Source: a virus
IMG/VR virus record: IMGVR_UViG_3300017949_000054
Coordinates: 1-25,696 of that record
DNA length: 25,696 bases
Direction: 5' to 3' (one strand)
Both the position numbers and the translations under genes were made by a program. The notes beneath the pieces are model-generated. The model saw only the letters and a program-made list of their open reading frames with translations, had not been told where the DNA came from and searched no databases. This document shows, in pieces, positions 6,867 through 14,777 of this stretch; the first letter of the stretch is position 1; each line of letters begins with the position of its first letter.

Positions 6867-8702
6867 TTAAAGTATCAAATTAATATTGCCAGTAGTAATT
6901 CCGCCAGTTGTAAGATTAATACCAAACGAAATTTGAACGTAATTAATTGTATAGAATGGACGATATTCCCAACGAACACTAATTACTGTAGGGTCGTTTG
7001 TTGAAAATCTTGCAGTAACTGCTTGATAGTCTCCAAGATTTCTAGTATTTACTAGATTATCTAAAATCTGAGAAACAACTAGAGAAACCTTTGAAGGTGC
7101 AGAAGTGTCTGCTAAGATTTTTCCAACGACTTGATTATCTAATTCTTGAGCAACAATATTAACCATATTGTTTCTTTGTAAAATAACTGGGTATTCTCTA
7201 GTGTTGATATCGCTAGGATCTGTTGTGATTTCATGACGAATTCTAATACTTCCGGTACTTGGAATTTGTTCAACAACAGTTAATCCTGCTTGTCCATCTT
7301 GATTTTTACCAACAGTAGTTCTTTTTTCTCCAACAGAGGAAATTCCTGCAATTTGTTTTCTAGTCAAAGACTCTGAAAGAGGTCTACTTGCGTGCATACC
7401 TGCAAGACAGGCCGCTACATATTGACCACCAATTGGTACTTCTGTGCCTAAATAACTATTGTAATAGTTAAAGATTGTTGGTGATATTAAAGCCAAATCA
7501 GAGTTTGCATATGATTCGGCAGTTGCTCTTAAAGTATCTGCTGATACGGAATTTGAAGAACCATCCATTCCCAAGACTGCTGTTTTCCATACATTTCTTT
7601 GTTTTAATTTAGTAATGTGAGCAGAAACTAGCGAATGTACTGCGGTTCTTCCTGTTAATGGTACAATAACATTACCATCTTGATCTTCTTCTAGACGAAG
7701 CAATGCATCTTCCCAATTTGTATTATTAGATTCACCATTCGCTGGGATTGGCGCAACAACTACAGTGCCTGCGCCATTTAGAATCGCTAGTTTTGCAGCA
7801 AAAGATGCTTCAGAATTAATTTCTCCTGTTGCAGTGAATGCATCACCATACTTTTCTACAACATCATTAAAATCTGAAAATAATGTTGGCTCCCAATAAT
7901 TTACATCAGTATAATTATATTGGAAAGTAATTGTGTCGCCAGATTCAATTGGATCTAAAGCATTTGAATTTGCAGTTACATCAATTTCAGAATCTGTATA
8001 TTCATCGTCGCCAATTGCAGCACTTGCAGCAGTACCTGAAGTTACTTTATAATATGGACCCCAATTTGGGTTTGAATCCGTTCCTAAGTTAACAGATCTA
8101 TAAATGTTTTTACCTATAGCAGCAATATCCGAAGGACTTGAATTTCCCATTCCAGAGATAACAACAGTACCACCAACTGATTCAGCCGCAGTTCCGGCGA
8201 CAACATTTACAGTTCCATAAGAACCGATTCCAGTTTCATAGATTGTAGTTCCTCCACCAGTCTCAATGTTAACTAAATATGAGACAGCATAACGATAGGT
8301 TCCTGCTGGAACGGCTGCACTCCCTGCGGTTCCCGGAGTAAGAGTAGGAGTACCGGGAATAGAGGCTCTTTTAACTGAATATTGTTCATCTCCAGTTGCT
8401 GTCCCAGAAGAAACCAGTTCTACAATATAATTAGCAGGACTTACTGATTCAAAAGTTACAGGATTGGTTCCAGTAACAGCCAAGTTATAAAGAGCCGTTC
8501 CGTTTGTTGATACGTCTATGCCCTTTTTAGAAAAGTTTACAGCGGTAGTCCCACTCAATTGAATATTTTCACTAAAAGTTTGATAGCCGCTTGCTTCTCC
8601 TATGATAATAGGTACAACTTGTGATGTTACATTAGGAGCCTGTGGAGTTGATATTACCTCAATCGCTGGCAAAACTCCGGGCGGCACATAAGATAATGCC
8701 AT
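6867..8702 (-). CDS. Contractile tail sheath protein
   Basis: A 611-residue protein. Its start is set at ATG 8702 and not at 8711, because AAAGGA sits about 8 bases before 8702 but directly abuts the ATG at 8711. The N-terminal S-Y-V-P-P-G-V motif and the C-terminal segment (V-R-W-E-Y-R-P-F-Y-T-I-N-Y-V-Q-I-S-F) are characteristic of phage tail sheath proteins, which form the contracting outer cylinder of the tail. Residues about 116-242 look like an inserted FN3/Ig-type domain: A-G-T-Y-R-Y-A-V-S-Y, a G-G-G-T-T turn, a K-N-I-Y-R-S-V motif and G-P-Y-Y-K-V-T. All five Gly-Thr-Ala tripeptides in the protein fall in residues 60-230, in or beside this insert, and none in the conserved C-terminal half. 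The next gene downstream encodes the tube. Confidence 0.9.
   Translation of the reverse strand: MALSYVPPGVLPAIEVISTPQAPNVTSQVVPIIIGEASGYQTFSENIQLSGTTAVNFSKKGIDVSTNGTALYNLAVTGTNPVTFESVSPANYIVELVSSGTATGDEQYSVKRASIPGTPTLTPGTAGSAAVPAGTYRYAVSYLVNIETGGGTTIYETGIGSYGTVNVVAGTAAESVGGTVVISGMGNSSPSDIAAIGKNIYRSVNLGTDSNPNWGPYYKVTSGTAASAAIGDDEYTDSEIDVTANSNALDPIESGDTITFQYNYTDVNYWEPTLFSDFNDVVEKYGDAFTATGEINSEASFAAKLAILNGAGTVVVAPIPANGESNNTNWEDALLRLEEDQDGNVIVPLTGRTAVHSLVSAHITKLKQRNVWKTAVLGMDGSSNSVSADTLRATAESYANSDLALISPTIFNYYNSYLGTEVPIGGQYVAACLAGMHASRPLSESLTRKQIAGISSVGEKRTTVGKNQDGQAGLTVVEQIPSTGSIRIRHEITTDPSDINTREYPVILQRNNMVNIVAQELDNQVVGKILADTSAPSKVSLVVSQILDNLVNTRNLGDYQAVTARFSTNDPTVISVRWEYRPFYTINYVQISFGINLTTGGITTGNINLIL
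7977..8357 (-). other. FN3/Ig-like insert domain within the tail sheath gene
   Basis: This stretch of the sheath gene encodes a separable beta-sandwich-like segment beginning with Thr/Pro/Gly-rich residues and containing A-G-T-Y-R-Y-A-V-S-Y, an Ile/Tyr-rich G-G-G-T-T turn, G-K-N-I-Y-R-S-V and a closing Y-Y-K-V-T-S-G-T strand. That order of motifs is common to FN3-like add-on domains of phage structural proteins, which usually project from the virion and may bind sugars or cells. The boundary positions are approximate. Confidence 0.5.
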
Positions 8703-8778
8703 TTTAACCATCCTTTATTGAATCAATAATTAAATATTCTACTTATTAATGTGATAGAAATTAAATACTTTATAGCGG

Positions 8779-9417
8779 CTAAGGGACGTCTATTTCTATT
8801 GTTTCCCAAGAACCAACTGCTCTTGCGTCAAATCCAGATACAAAGTCATAATTATTCGTAGTTGAAACAAATCCACCCATACAACCAAATTCATAACCCG
8901 TAGTATAAATCCTCTGGTCGGTAAGACCCCAACTTGCTCCACTCATGGTTTCCTCACCGATAGGTGATAAAGAACCTACTGAAACCTGTATGTCAACCTG
9001 AGCATTATCTTCTATATAATCACGAAATGGAAAATTTTCAATTCTTCCAAAAGACAACATATTTACTAGACTATCAGATATAAAATCTCTATCCATAGAT
9101 GTTAACGCAAAGATTTCTATTGAAATAGAACCTTGAAATAACCATCTCTGAACAACAGAAGTCCCGTCAATGATTTCACTATGAGCAATTCCTGCTGATT
9201 TTAATTCTTTTTCTTTAAAACCGACAATCATAGAAGGATATTGTTCTGGTTTTTGTGGATATTCAATAGTAATGTGAGATTTTGTCATTAATTCTGAAGA
9301 TTTATACTCCGGGAAATAATTTTCAGTATTATAAAAAACATTTTGAAGACTTTTAACAACAGCCCTTTTGATTTCCATTTTATAATTAATTGGGGCTTTA
9401 AGCGTACTTTCTGCCAT
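8779..9417 (-). CDS. Putative tail completion / tail terminator protein
   Basis: A 212-residue protein just before the sheath gene. The ATG follows AGGA with 5 bases spacing. Residues 15-30 form a helix (E-I-K-R-A-V-V-K-S-L), then strands including H-I-T-I-E-Y-P, a Y-P-S-M-I-V segment, F-Q-G-S-I-S-I-E-I-F-A and a helix with R-D-F-I-S-D-S-L-V. A helix followed by strand-strand with P-S-I/M-I-V is common in tail terminator or tail completion proteins that cap the tail and join it to the neck. No catalytic motif. The role is inferred from position (neck to sheath boundary) and secondary-structure pattern only. Confidence 0.5.
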   Translation of the reverse strand: MAESTLKAPINYKMEIKRAVVKSLQNVFYNTENYFPEYKSSELMTKSHITIEYPQKPEQYPSMIVGFKEKELKSAGIAHSEIIDGTSVVQRWLFQGSISIEIFALTSMDRDFISDSLVNMLSFGRIENFPFRDYIEDNAQVDIQVSVGSLSPIGEETMSGASWGLTDQRIYTTGYEFGCMGGFVSTTNNYDFVSGFDARAVGSWETIEIDVP

Positions 9418-9419
9418 TA

Positions 9420-10058
9420 CTATCCTATCGTAGTACCACTATTAATTTCAATATCATATAAAGGATCAGAACGTGGTATTCTAACCGCTTCAAAATTCTG
9501 AGAAACCATAATATCCGGGTTCTCTACATAATTTGTTTCTGAATTCATATATCCACGATTTAATTCTGCTCTAAGAGGAACTAGATATACTCTTTGTACC
9601 CTATATCTATCTCCAGTTCCTGTAATAACAACTTTATTATTAGAATCTAATTCTATTCTTGTTGATATAATCATATCTCCGTCTTGAATAGCAGGAGTCC
9701 ACGGTGCGACTCCCGAAGTTACAAATAACTTAAAAGCACCTGTTCTATTTGGAGTGTCATCGTCAATCATTATATTTCCATCACCTAAAGTGATGTAAGT
9801 AAAATATCCGTCATTCCACCCGGCACTAAATCCTAAATTATCTCCAATTGTAGAACTTTGCTCATAAACGTCATCAAAAGTGTTATCCCATTCTGTCGTT
9901 CCTGCTGCAACGTCATCTGTATTATAAATACGTTTTATTACAACAGGATTGCCGTATCTAAATGTATAATCAAAAACAGATTGTCTTACATTCTTAACTT
10001 CAGCAGGAGTAGTTCCATCATCATAACCATACTTAAACATCATGTTTTCAATTGCCAT
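9420..10058 (-). CDS. Putative neck / head-tail joining protein
   Basis: A 212-residue protein. A longer open frame starting at 10262 overlaps the upstream gene by nearly 200 bases, but the ATG at 10058 is preceded by AGGA with 5 bases spacing and lies just after the upstream stop, so this start is chosen. The protein is acidic and beta-rich, with an early F-K-Y-G-Y-D-D-G segment, a middle G-D-G-N-I-M-I-D-D-D and an I-Q-D-G-D-M-I-I-S-T strand, then G-T-G-D-R-Y-R-V-Q-R-V-Y-L-V-P-L. It sits between two likely connector proteins. No known motif was recognised; a neck or head-completion role is inferred from order. Confidence 0.5.
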   Translation of the reverse strand: MAIENMMFKYGYDDGTTPAEVKNVRQSVFDYTFRYGNPVVIKRIYNTDDVAAGTTEWDNTFDDVYEQSSTIGDNLGFSAGWNDGYFTYITLGDGNIMIDDDTPNRTGAFKLFVTSGVAPWTPAIQDGDMIISTRIELDSNNKVVITGTGDRYRVQRVYLVPLRAELNRGYMNSETNYVENPDIMVSQNFEAVRIPRSDPLYDIEINSGTTIG

Positions 10059-10065
10059 AATAATC

Positions 10066-10662
10066 CTATCTGTAACCCATAAAGCGTGGGTAACGTACAC
10101 GCATTGGAATTGGAACAAGACGACCCTGCTTGCTGTCCACAAGACCGCGAGCCTTCCCAAGTTGCATGTAAGAACGCTTAAATACTCTACATTCGTTTTT
10201 AAAAAGTTCTTCTTCTGTTTTATAAATTTCAGTCCATCTTTGTTGATAAGTAGTTCTATCAAGCAAAGTAATATTACCCGATCCTGTAGGCAATGGAATT
10301 TCTGAATACGATCTAATTAAGTGCTGAATAATTTCAAGAGTTAATCCTTGAGCCATTAAAGTGTGATGATCCCTCCACGGAAAACTTGTTAAATCAAAAG
10401 TTGGAGTTGAGGGATTTGGGAAAGTATAATTAATTCTTTGAAGAGCAAAAGGAAAAAGAAGTGCGGATTTTTGCTCACTAAAGTTTTTTCTTGTAATATC
10501 TAGTAGATAAGGTCCACCGGGTAAAGAGTCAAACCCATCTTCTACTTTTAACCACGCAAGATCAACAGCAGTCTGTTGTTCTGGAGTTAAATTTCCACTA
10601 GGAATGGTAGGATAAATTCCTTGCATTGTACTACTTGCAGTACCGGGTATTGTTAAGGCCAT
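10066..10662 (-). CDS. Putative head-tail connector protein
   Basis: A 198-residue protein. The start is placed at ATG 10662 and not at 10677 because AAGGAG is found inside the first codons of the longer frame, 6 bases before 10662. The N-terminus contains a Gly-Thr-Ala motif (I-P-G-T-A-S-S), followed by a region with Q-Q-T-A-V-D-L-A-W and a helical centre (H-T-L-M-A-Q-G-L-T-L-E-I-I-Q-H-L-I). The C-terminus is basic (K-A-R-G-L-V, R-L-V-P-I-P-M-R-V-R-Y-P-R-F), which would suit contact with DNA or portal. It is the first gene after a strong terminator, so it may open a new transcription unit. The connector role is inferred from order. Confidence 0.48.
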   Translation of the reverse strand: MALTIPGTASSTMQGIYPTIPSGNLTPEQQTAVDLAWLKVEDGFDSLPGGPYLLDITRKNFSEQKSALLFPFALQRINYTFPNPSTPTFDLTSFPWRDHHTLMAQGLTLEIIQHLIRSYSEIPLPTGSGNITLLDRTTYQQRWTEIYKTEEELFKNECRVFKRSYMQLGKARGLVDSKQGRLVPIPMRVRYPRFMGYR

Positions 10663-10703
10663 GTTTTTCTCCTTCATAGTTTAAGTTAAAGAAAAAGGGC
10701 ATA

Positions 10704-10736
10704 AAAAAGGCCCAGCCGGTAAGACTGGACCTTTTT
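10704..10736. terminator. Bidirectional Rho-independent terminator
   Basis: A hairpin pairs CCAG with CTGG around a 9-base loop, then after a single C/A mismatch pairs seven more bases (AAAAAGG with CCTTTTT). Both strands have an A-rich 5' arm and a T-run at the 3' end, so it can act in both directions. It lies between the second 182-residue paralogue and the connector gene, dividing head/surface genes from neck/tail genes. Confidence 0.88.
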
Positions 10737-10756
10737 ATTTAATACATATTCAGTTT

Positions 10757-11305
10757 TTAAATCTGGTCTGATCTAATTGAAATAGAAGCATTAGAAGCAG
10801 TACCAGAAATCGCTGCAACTTCTACTCTTAGATAGTCTCCTTTACCCCAAGTGGTATTTGTTACTGAACCACTTGAAGCAGCAAACTCACCAGCCCCAAT
10901 TGTAGGACGGTCAGCGGTTACTGTTCCAAAAATAGAAATACCTGCTGCATTTGGTCCCTCTGCGGCAGTCATGTATTTAACGTCATATTGTACAGTCCCA
11001 CCATTTGCTCCAACTGCTACATCTACACCTTTAATAACCAAGTCTCTTGGAGCGCGAACAACAAGCCCTGAAGCAGTTCCTGAAGTTGCACTAAAGTCAC
11101 CCGGCTGTGATAGATTAAAATAATTATCAGATGCTGTGATAAAGCGACCTTCGCCTGAATTTCTTAAATGACGAAGAGTTTGTTGATCGTCAATATCAAC
11201 AGTTACAATATCACTATATCTTACTTTAACATCATTTACAGAATTAGTATCGCTTACACGAAATGGTCTTCTTGATAGTCCTCTTAGTCTTACATAGGTA
11301 GCCAT
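10757..11305 (-). CDS. Virion surface protein, paralogue B (182 aa)
   Basis: A 182-residue protein with a strong AGGAGG ribosome binding site 5-6 bases before ATG, indicating high expression. It has the same length as the preceding gene and clear similarity to it: V-R-G-L/I with R-x-P-F near residues 7-15, A-T-S-G-T-A-S-G-L-V with R-A-P-R around 73-87, a P-T-I segment around 134, and G-D-Y-L-R-V-E-V near 156-163. The composition (Ala, Gly, Ser, Thr, Val) suggests a beta-sandwich. Likely a decoration or head-surface protein; it contains two Gly-Thr-Ala tripeptides. It is followed by the terminator at 10704-10736. The function is not known from sequence. Confidence 0.62.
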   Translation of the reverse strand: MATYVRLRGLSRRPFRVSDTNSVNDVKVRYSDIVTVDIDDQQTLRHLRNSGEGRFITASDNYFNLSQPGDFSATSGTASGLVVRAPRDLVIKGVDVAVGANGGTVQYDVKYMTAAEGPNAAGISIFGTVTADRPTIGAGEFAASSGSVTNTTWGKGDYLRVEVAAISGTASNASISIRSDQI

Positions 11306-11314
11306 GATAGCCTC

Positions 11315-11863
11315 CTAGTATCCAAAGAATTGGACGGTTAGATTTCCACCGGCTACAGATGAGCCTACTTGTTCTACTTCAACTCTTAAATAGTCACCAG
11401 CAGCAAAACTCTGATTGTCTGGTACACCAGCGGTTCCATTAAGAGTAGAAGCAAAAGCACTAGTTGCAATGGTTGGTTTGTGTCCTGCTTCGGTAAATAC
11501 GGAAGTTCCAGCAGCGGTAGGGGCTGAACCAGCACCAACACGCTTAACATCAAGGATTAAAGTCGCACCAGTAGGAGCAGTACCTACTTGAGCAACAACA
11601 CCAGTTAGTTTACCGGCGCGAGGGGCACGCCATACTAGTCCTGAAGCAGTACCTGAAGTTGCAACTGCGCCAGAAACTTGCATTACTGGGTAAAGATCTG
11701 GAAGAACAACAAATCTTGCTCTTTCATTTTGTAGCACTCTACGAGTTTGACCGTTATCTAGGTCAAGAGTAGCAACAGCGCTACCTGATACGGTTGTGGT
11801 TGAGGCTGAACCTGCACCAAAGGGTACACGCGCAATACCTCTTACATTTACTTCTTGTGCCAT
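11315..11863 (-). CDS. Virion surface protein, paralogue A (182 aa)
   Basis: A 182-residue protein, first of a tandem pair of paralogues. AAGGAG lies 9 bases upstream of ATG. The sequence is low in charge and rich in Ala, Gly, Thr and Val, fitting a beta-structured secreted-like surface subunit, though no signal peptide is present. It shares with the next gene the blocks V-R-G-I-A-R-x-P-F, T-S-G-T-A-S-G-L-V-W-R-A-P-R, K-P-T-I, and A-G-D-Y-L-R-V-E-V. It carries three Gly-Thr-Ala tripeptides. It follows two glycosyltransferase genes. Possible roles are capsid decoration or head fibre subunit, or a substrate of those enzymes; none is proven. Confidence 0.62.
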   Translation of the reverse strand: MAQEVNVRGIARVPFGAGSASTTTVSGSAVATLDLDNGQTRRVLQNERARFVVLPDLYPVMQVSGAVATSGTASGLVWRAPRAGKLTGVVAQVGTAPTGATLILDVKRVGAGSAPTAAGTSVFTEAGHKPTIATSAFASTLNGTAGVPDNQSFAAGDYLRVEVEQVGSSVAGGNLTVQFFGY

Positions 11864-11964
11864 TCTGGGTCACTCCTTTTTAGAATGTACAAAGGGGACG
11901 CAGACCTTATAGGCCCCAAACTATCCTTTCTTATGGGGGAAGGTAAATCGTCTACCTTTTAAGG

Positions 11965-12660
11965 TCAAGCAGAGTGGTTTTTTACAGTTTCTATTTGTTT
12001 TTCTACATTAAAATGATCATAGGATTGTTTCATTAAGTTAAGACGATAATCTACATCATGATGCTGACCATGCCCATGAAAAGCCATAATTACAGGATTG
12101 GGAGAATCATTTACATTTAATGTAGAATTCCATTTATCATCAGCAATTTGAAACATATTCATCCATTTAAATTCTCTTAACAATCTATTAACAACATCTT
12201 GTTCATACCACGGAGGTCCAGAAAATCTATTGTTCCATACTTCATGAATGAATTCTTTAGTTCTATCCGTACATCTTAATAGAATAACACCCATATTAAA
12301 GTGTGCGCCCAGTTGAGGATGCCCCGGAACTCCGGGATGAAGAACTAAACCAAGATCTTTTCCTTCATCAAGACCAGTTCTAAGATCTGTAGAAAAATCT
12401 ACTATTACACAATCATGATCAATCCAAAAGATATATTCATATCTTTCTTCATCTAAAATATCCATCATTAATTTAATTCTATCCCACGCTGGATTATATT
12501 CAGGATCATCTGTTTCAATTACTTGTTCTCTGTTAGCCAGATAATCCATATCCCAATTATCAGCGTAGGCTTGGTGAATAGGCTCTAGCCAATCTAGAGC
12601 CTTCACCATTTCTGCTTTCCAATTAATACACGACTGAAGGATTAAAGCGTTATTAGCCAT
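11965..12660 (-). CDS. Glycosyltransferase, GT-A fold (GT34-like)
   Basis: A 231-residue protein. Its ATG overlaps the stop of the GT4 gene by 8 bases (ATGGCTAA), so translation is probably coupled. Residues 76-83 read Y-I-F-W-I-D-H-D, with D81-H-D83 as the metal-binding DxD motif. Further on, H-F-N-M-G-V-I-L-L-R at 120-129 matches the N-x-G-V-F/I-L block of GT34/GMA12-type and related GT-A enzymes, then E-Q-D at 153-155, and F-H-G-H-G-Q-H near 194-200, a typical late His cluster. Such enzymes move a sugar from a nucleotide-sugar donor with inversion or retention depending on family. The acceptor is unknown; the gene context (between head genes) suggests virion protein or host-surface glycan. 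Confidence 0.75.
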   Translation of the reverse strand: MANNALILQSCINWKAEMVKALDWLEPIHQAYADNWDMDYLANREQVIETDDPEYNPAWDRIKLMMDILDEERYEYIFWIDHDCVIVDFSTDLRTGLDEGKDLGLVLHPGVPGHPQLGAHFNMGVILLRCTDRTKEFIHEVWNNRFSGPPWYEQDVVNRLLREFKWMNMFQIADDKWNSTLNVNDSPNPVIMAFHGHGQHHDVDYRLNLMKQSYDHFNVEKQIETVKNHSA

Positions 12661-13909
12661 TCTTATTTGCCTTTCTCGCTTGCCTTCTACGTTGTGCGCG
12701 ATTGCCCGCTCCAGTTCCTTTTGTTACAGGAACGCTAGCCTTGTTTTGACTAGCCTTAAATTCTACTAATCTATCTTCAATGACCTTAAGAGTAGGAACC
12801 CAATACTTTTCAGTAATCAGATCTGCATCATACTGTAAAGCACCTTCTCTTGCAGTTTCGCGTAGTTTCATTCTGTCTTCATTAGGCATATCATATGCTT
12901 GCTCTAACTTATCAAGAATTGCATCAACAGAAGGAACATATTGAGTTGCTGCCAACTGTGTGATATACGGAATTGCCTCCGAATAGCGATCTAACTTCCA
13001 TCCAGCAAATACCAGTTCTTCCATAGCAGTCCACCCACCAGCAATTACGGGAGTACCACATGCTTGCGCTTCAATAATTGGGATACCAAATCCCTCTCCC
13101 ATAGTTGCAGACATAAGAACATCGCTTGCATTATAAACTTCTGCTATAAACTCTGGTGGATATCCAGCAATATATTGAAACTGCTCTGGAACCACTACAG
13201 CGTCCTCTAAACCAAGCATCTTTACCAAATCCCAAATGTTATATCCACCAACTTCAGGTGTCATCAAAGTATGAAGATACAACTTTGAATCTGGATGTTT
13301 CTTATGAAACTCAGCAAAGGCTTGTAACTGTTGAGGCCATGCCTTGCGTGGAGGAATTCCCTTATTCATCGCAACAATAGAAGCAATAAAACAATCTTGA
13401 GGAAGACCAATCTGTTTACGAGATATTTCACGCATTTTAGGCTTAAATAGATTTGTATCTACGCCATGAGGTACATACTCAACATCTAAACCTCGCTCTT
13501 TTGCTTCTCTTACGCCAGATTTTGAGTAAGCAATAGCCACCATCGCTCTTTTAAGGCGATCATAAACTCCCTGTGGCATAGGCTCATGATCTACAGGGAA
13601 CCAAGGAACGAATGGAATTCCCTCCATATGTGGCCCATCTAAGTTCATTACCCAAGTATCATAGAGAGTAAGAAGGATATCTGCTTTCCACGCTTTTGCA
13701 TAAAATCCCATAATATCTTGACCATGAGGATCAAATGCACCAGAAAAGACGGGGACTCCATGCCAGTCAAGACGACCACCTTGGAGTCCCCAAAAAGCAG
13801 TTATAGACATTTCGTGCCCTAATTCCTTAATTCTAGGAACAAATAGGGCGGTTTGATTTGAATAGCCTGACGGACCCCAAGGGGCATTGCTAAACCAATT
13901 AATTCTCAT
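12653..13909 (-). CDS. Glycosyltransferase family 4-like (GT-B fold)
   Basis: A 418-residue enzyme. The N-terminal half has the phage-type opening N-W-F-S-N-A-P-W-G-P-S-G-Y with a glycine-rich acceptor-side loop, then V-P-H-G-V-D at 146-151. The C-terminal half has the donor-binding signature: E272-G-F-G-I-P-I-I-E280 (the E-x7-E motif of GT4) followed by A-C-G-T-P-V-I-A. The two-domain layout and about 400 residues fit GT-B retaining glycosyltransferases. The last 25 residues are very basic (R-A-Q-R-R-R-Q-A-R-K), an unusual tail that could bind nucleic acid or a virion component. CAGGAG precedes the ATG. It lies between a 95-residue structural gene and the second glycosyltransferase. Substrate unknown. 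Confidence 0.88.
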   Translation of the reverse strand: MRINWFSNAPWGPSGYSNQTALFVPRIKELGHEMSITAFWGLQGGRLDWHGVPVFSGAFDPHGQDIMGFYAKAWKADILLTLYDTWVMNLDGPHMEGIPFVPWFPVDHEPMPQGVYDRLKRAMVAIAYSKSGVREAKERGLDVEYVPHGVDTNLFKPKMREISRKQIGLPQDCFIASIVAMNKGIPPRKAWPQQLQAFAEFHKKHPDSKLYLHTLMTPEVGGYNIWDLVKMLGLEDAVVVPEQFQYIAGYPPEFIAEVYNASDVLMSATMGEGFGIPIIEAQACGTPVIAGGWTAMEELVFAGWKLDRYSEAIPYITQLAATQYVPSVDAILDKLEQAYDMPNEDRMKLRETAREGALQYDADLITEKYWVPTLKVIEDRLVEFKASQNKASVPVTKGTGAGNRAQRRRQARKANKNG

Positions 13910-13932
13910 TTTTCTCCTGACTTAAATTAAAA

Positions 13933-14220
13933 TTAGATAATCAATTCACCGATAGTGTAAGGGGCAGCACCTGTGCTTGTCTTAACATATAATGGTCCTG
14001 TGTAGCCCCACACTTCTACTAGAGCAGTTCCACCATCAATATATAATGCGCTTCCACCTGCGACTTCAGCAGATGAAAAACCATAGTATAATCCAGCAGT
14101 ACCTGTTTGAATATACAAATGTTGTCTATCCTTTTCAGCATCTACTGCTTGTGTTGTGACAGTTCCAGCAGTTCCTAGTGTAATTGTACCAGATCTTGTT
14201 CTATTTATCTTTGAACTCAT
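13933..14220 (-). CDS. Small Gly/Thr/Ala-rich head-associated protein
   Basis: A 95-residue protein with AGGA 7 bases before ATG. It is beta-rich and nearly without hydrophobic helices. In this short length it has three Gly-Thr-Ala tripeptides (L-G-T-A-G, T-G-T-A-G-L, G-G-T-A-L), and strands such as Q-H-L-Y-I-Q, L-Y-I-D-G-G and P-L-Y-V-K-T. It is the gene before the two glycosyltransferases and in the head gene group. A small capsid-surface or decoration protein is possible; I do not recognise the family. Confidence 0.55.
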   Translation of the reverse strand: MSSKINRTRSGTITLGTAGTVTTQAVDAEKDRQHLYIQTGTAGLYYGFSSAEVAGGSALYIDGGTALVEVWGYTGPLYVKTSTGAAPYTIGELII

Positions 14221-14221
14221 A

Positions 14222-14671
14222 TTAAATTCCTAGTTCAGCACTTACGTCTGGGTTGTCCATATTTTCTGCACGCATCTCTGATAGAGTCTTACCATCTCCT
14301 TCATCGGGACGGCTACCCATAACTCTTTCAGCACCAGCAAAGCCAGCAGTGTCAACGGGGACACGAACAGCATCTTGTTCTATTTCCATTTCAACAGGTA
14401 ATTGCTTTTCTTCGCCCTTACTGTCAACATGGAAAATCTCCTGTTGCTTAGAACTCTTAACAGGCTCATGCCATTTAGCGCTAATTCTTTCTTGATACTG
14501 TGCTTTCGTTATTTCTTCAACCAATAACCCGACTGAAGGAGCAAATTTAGCATTTTGAAATTGCTCATCAGAAACCTCTGCAACATCTCTTTGCCCTCTT
14601 GGGCCAAGATTAATATCTGAAATTCTAACGGAATTTGGGGTGAGATTTCTTACATAATGTACTTTAGGCAT
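14222..14671 (-). CDS. Hypothetical protein after the major capsid gene
   Basis: A 149-residue protein with AAGGAG 9 bases upstream of ATG. The first half is a compact domain (H-Y-V-R-N-L-T-P-N-S-V-R-I-S-D, then L-G-P-R-G-Q-R-D-V and L-V-E-E-I-T), the second half acidic and probably disordered, ending in N-P-D-V-S-A-E-L-G-I. No catalytic motif. It is separated from the capsid gene by the hairpin at 14706-14736, so it may be expressed less than the capsid protein. Small proteins of this type often follow the capsid gene in phages; I cannot assign a function. Confidence 0.5.
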   Translation of the reverse strand: MPKVHYVRNLTPNSVRISDINLGPRGQRDVAEVSDEQFQNAKFAPSVGLLVEEITKAQYQERISAKWHEPVKSSKQQEIFHVDSKGEEKQLPVEMEIEQDAVRVPVDTAGFAGAERVMGSRPDEGDGKTLSEMRAENMDNPDVSAELGI

Positions 14672-14690
14672 ATTTTCTTTCTCCTTAACC

Positions 14691-14704
14691 TTACTTTAAA
14701 GTAA
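14691..14704. repeat. 14-bp perfect palindrome
   Basis: TTACTTTAAAGTAA is fully self-complementary. It lies just downstream of the capsid terminator hairpin and just before the ribosome binding site of the next gene. It may be a protein binding site or an RNA processing signal, or the end of the terminator region; there is no direct evidence for any of these. Confidence 0.5.
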
Positions 14705-14705
14705 A

Positions 14706-14736
14706 TAGGGGGGATGATAGTTTACCATCCCCCCTA
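14706..14736 (-). terminator. Rho-independent terminator after the major capsid gene
   Basis: An 11-bp perfect stem (TAGGGGGGATG with CATCCCCCCTA) around a 9-base loop, with a T-rich tail (TTTACTTT) on the minus strand. The six G-C pairs make it very stable. It lies about 40 bases after the capsid stop, so it probably ends or reduces transcription after the most highly expressed gene, or protects the capsid mRNA 3' end. Confidence 0.78.
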
Positions 14737-14777
14737 CTTTAACACATTTTATTAAAAATATCAAACAATTGCTACAA

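Noticed and set aside
10059-10262. N-terminal extension of the neck protein gene
   Set aside because: It overlaps the connector gene in another frame, and a good AGGA site precedes the ATG at 10058.
11939-11959. Hairpin AAGGTA/TACCTT after the second glycosyltransferase
   Set aside because: Only 6 bp with a 7-base loop; no clear T-run on the minus strand.
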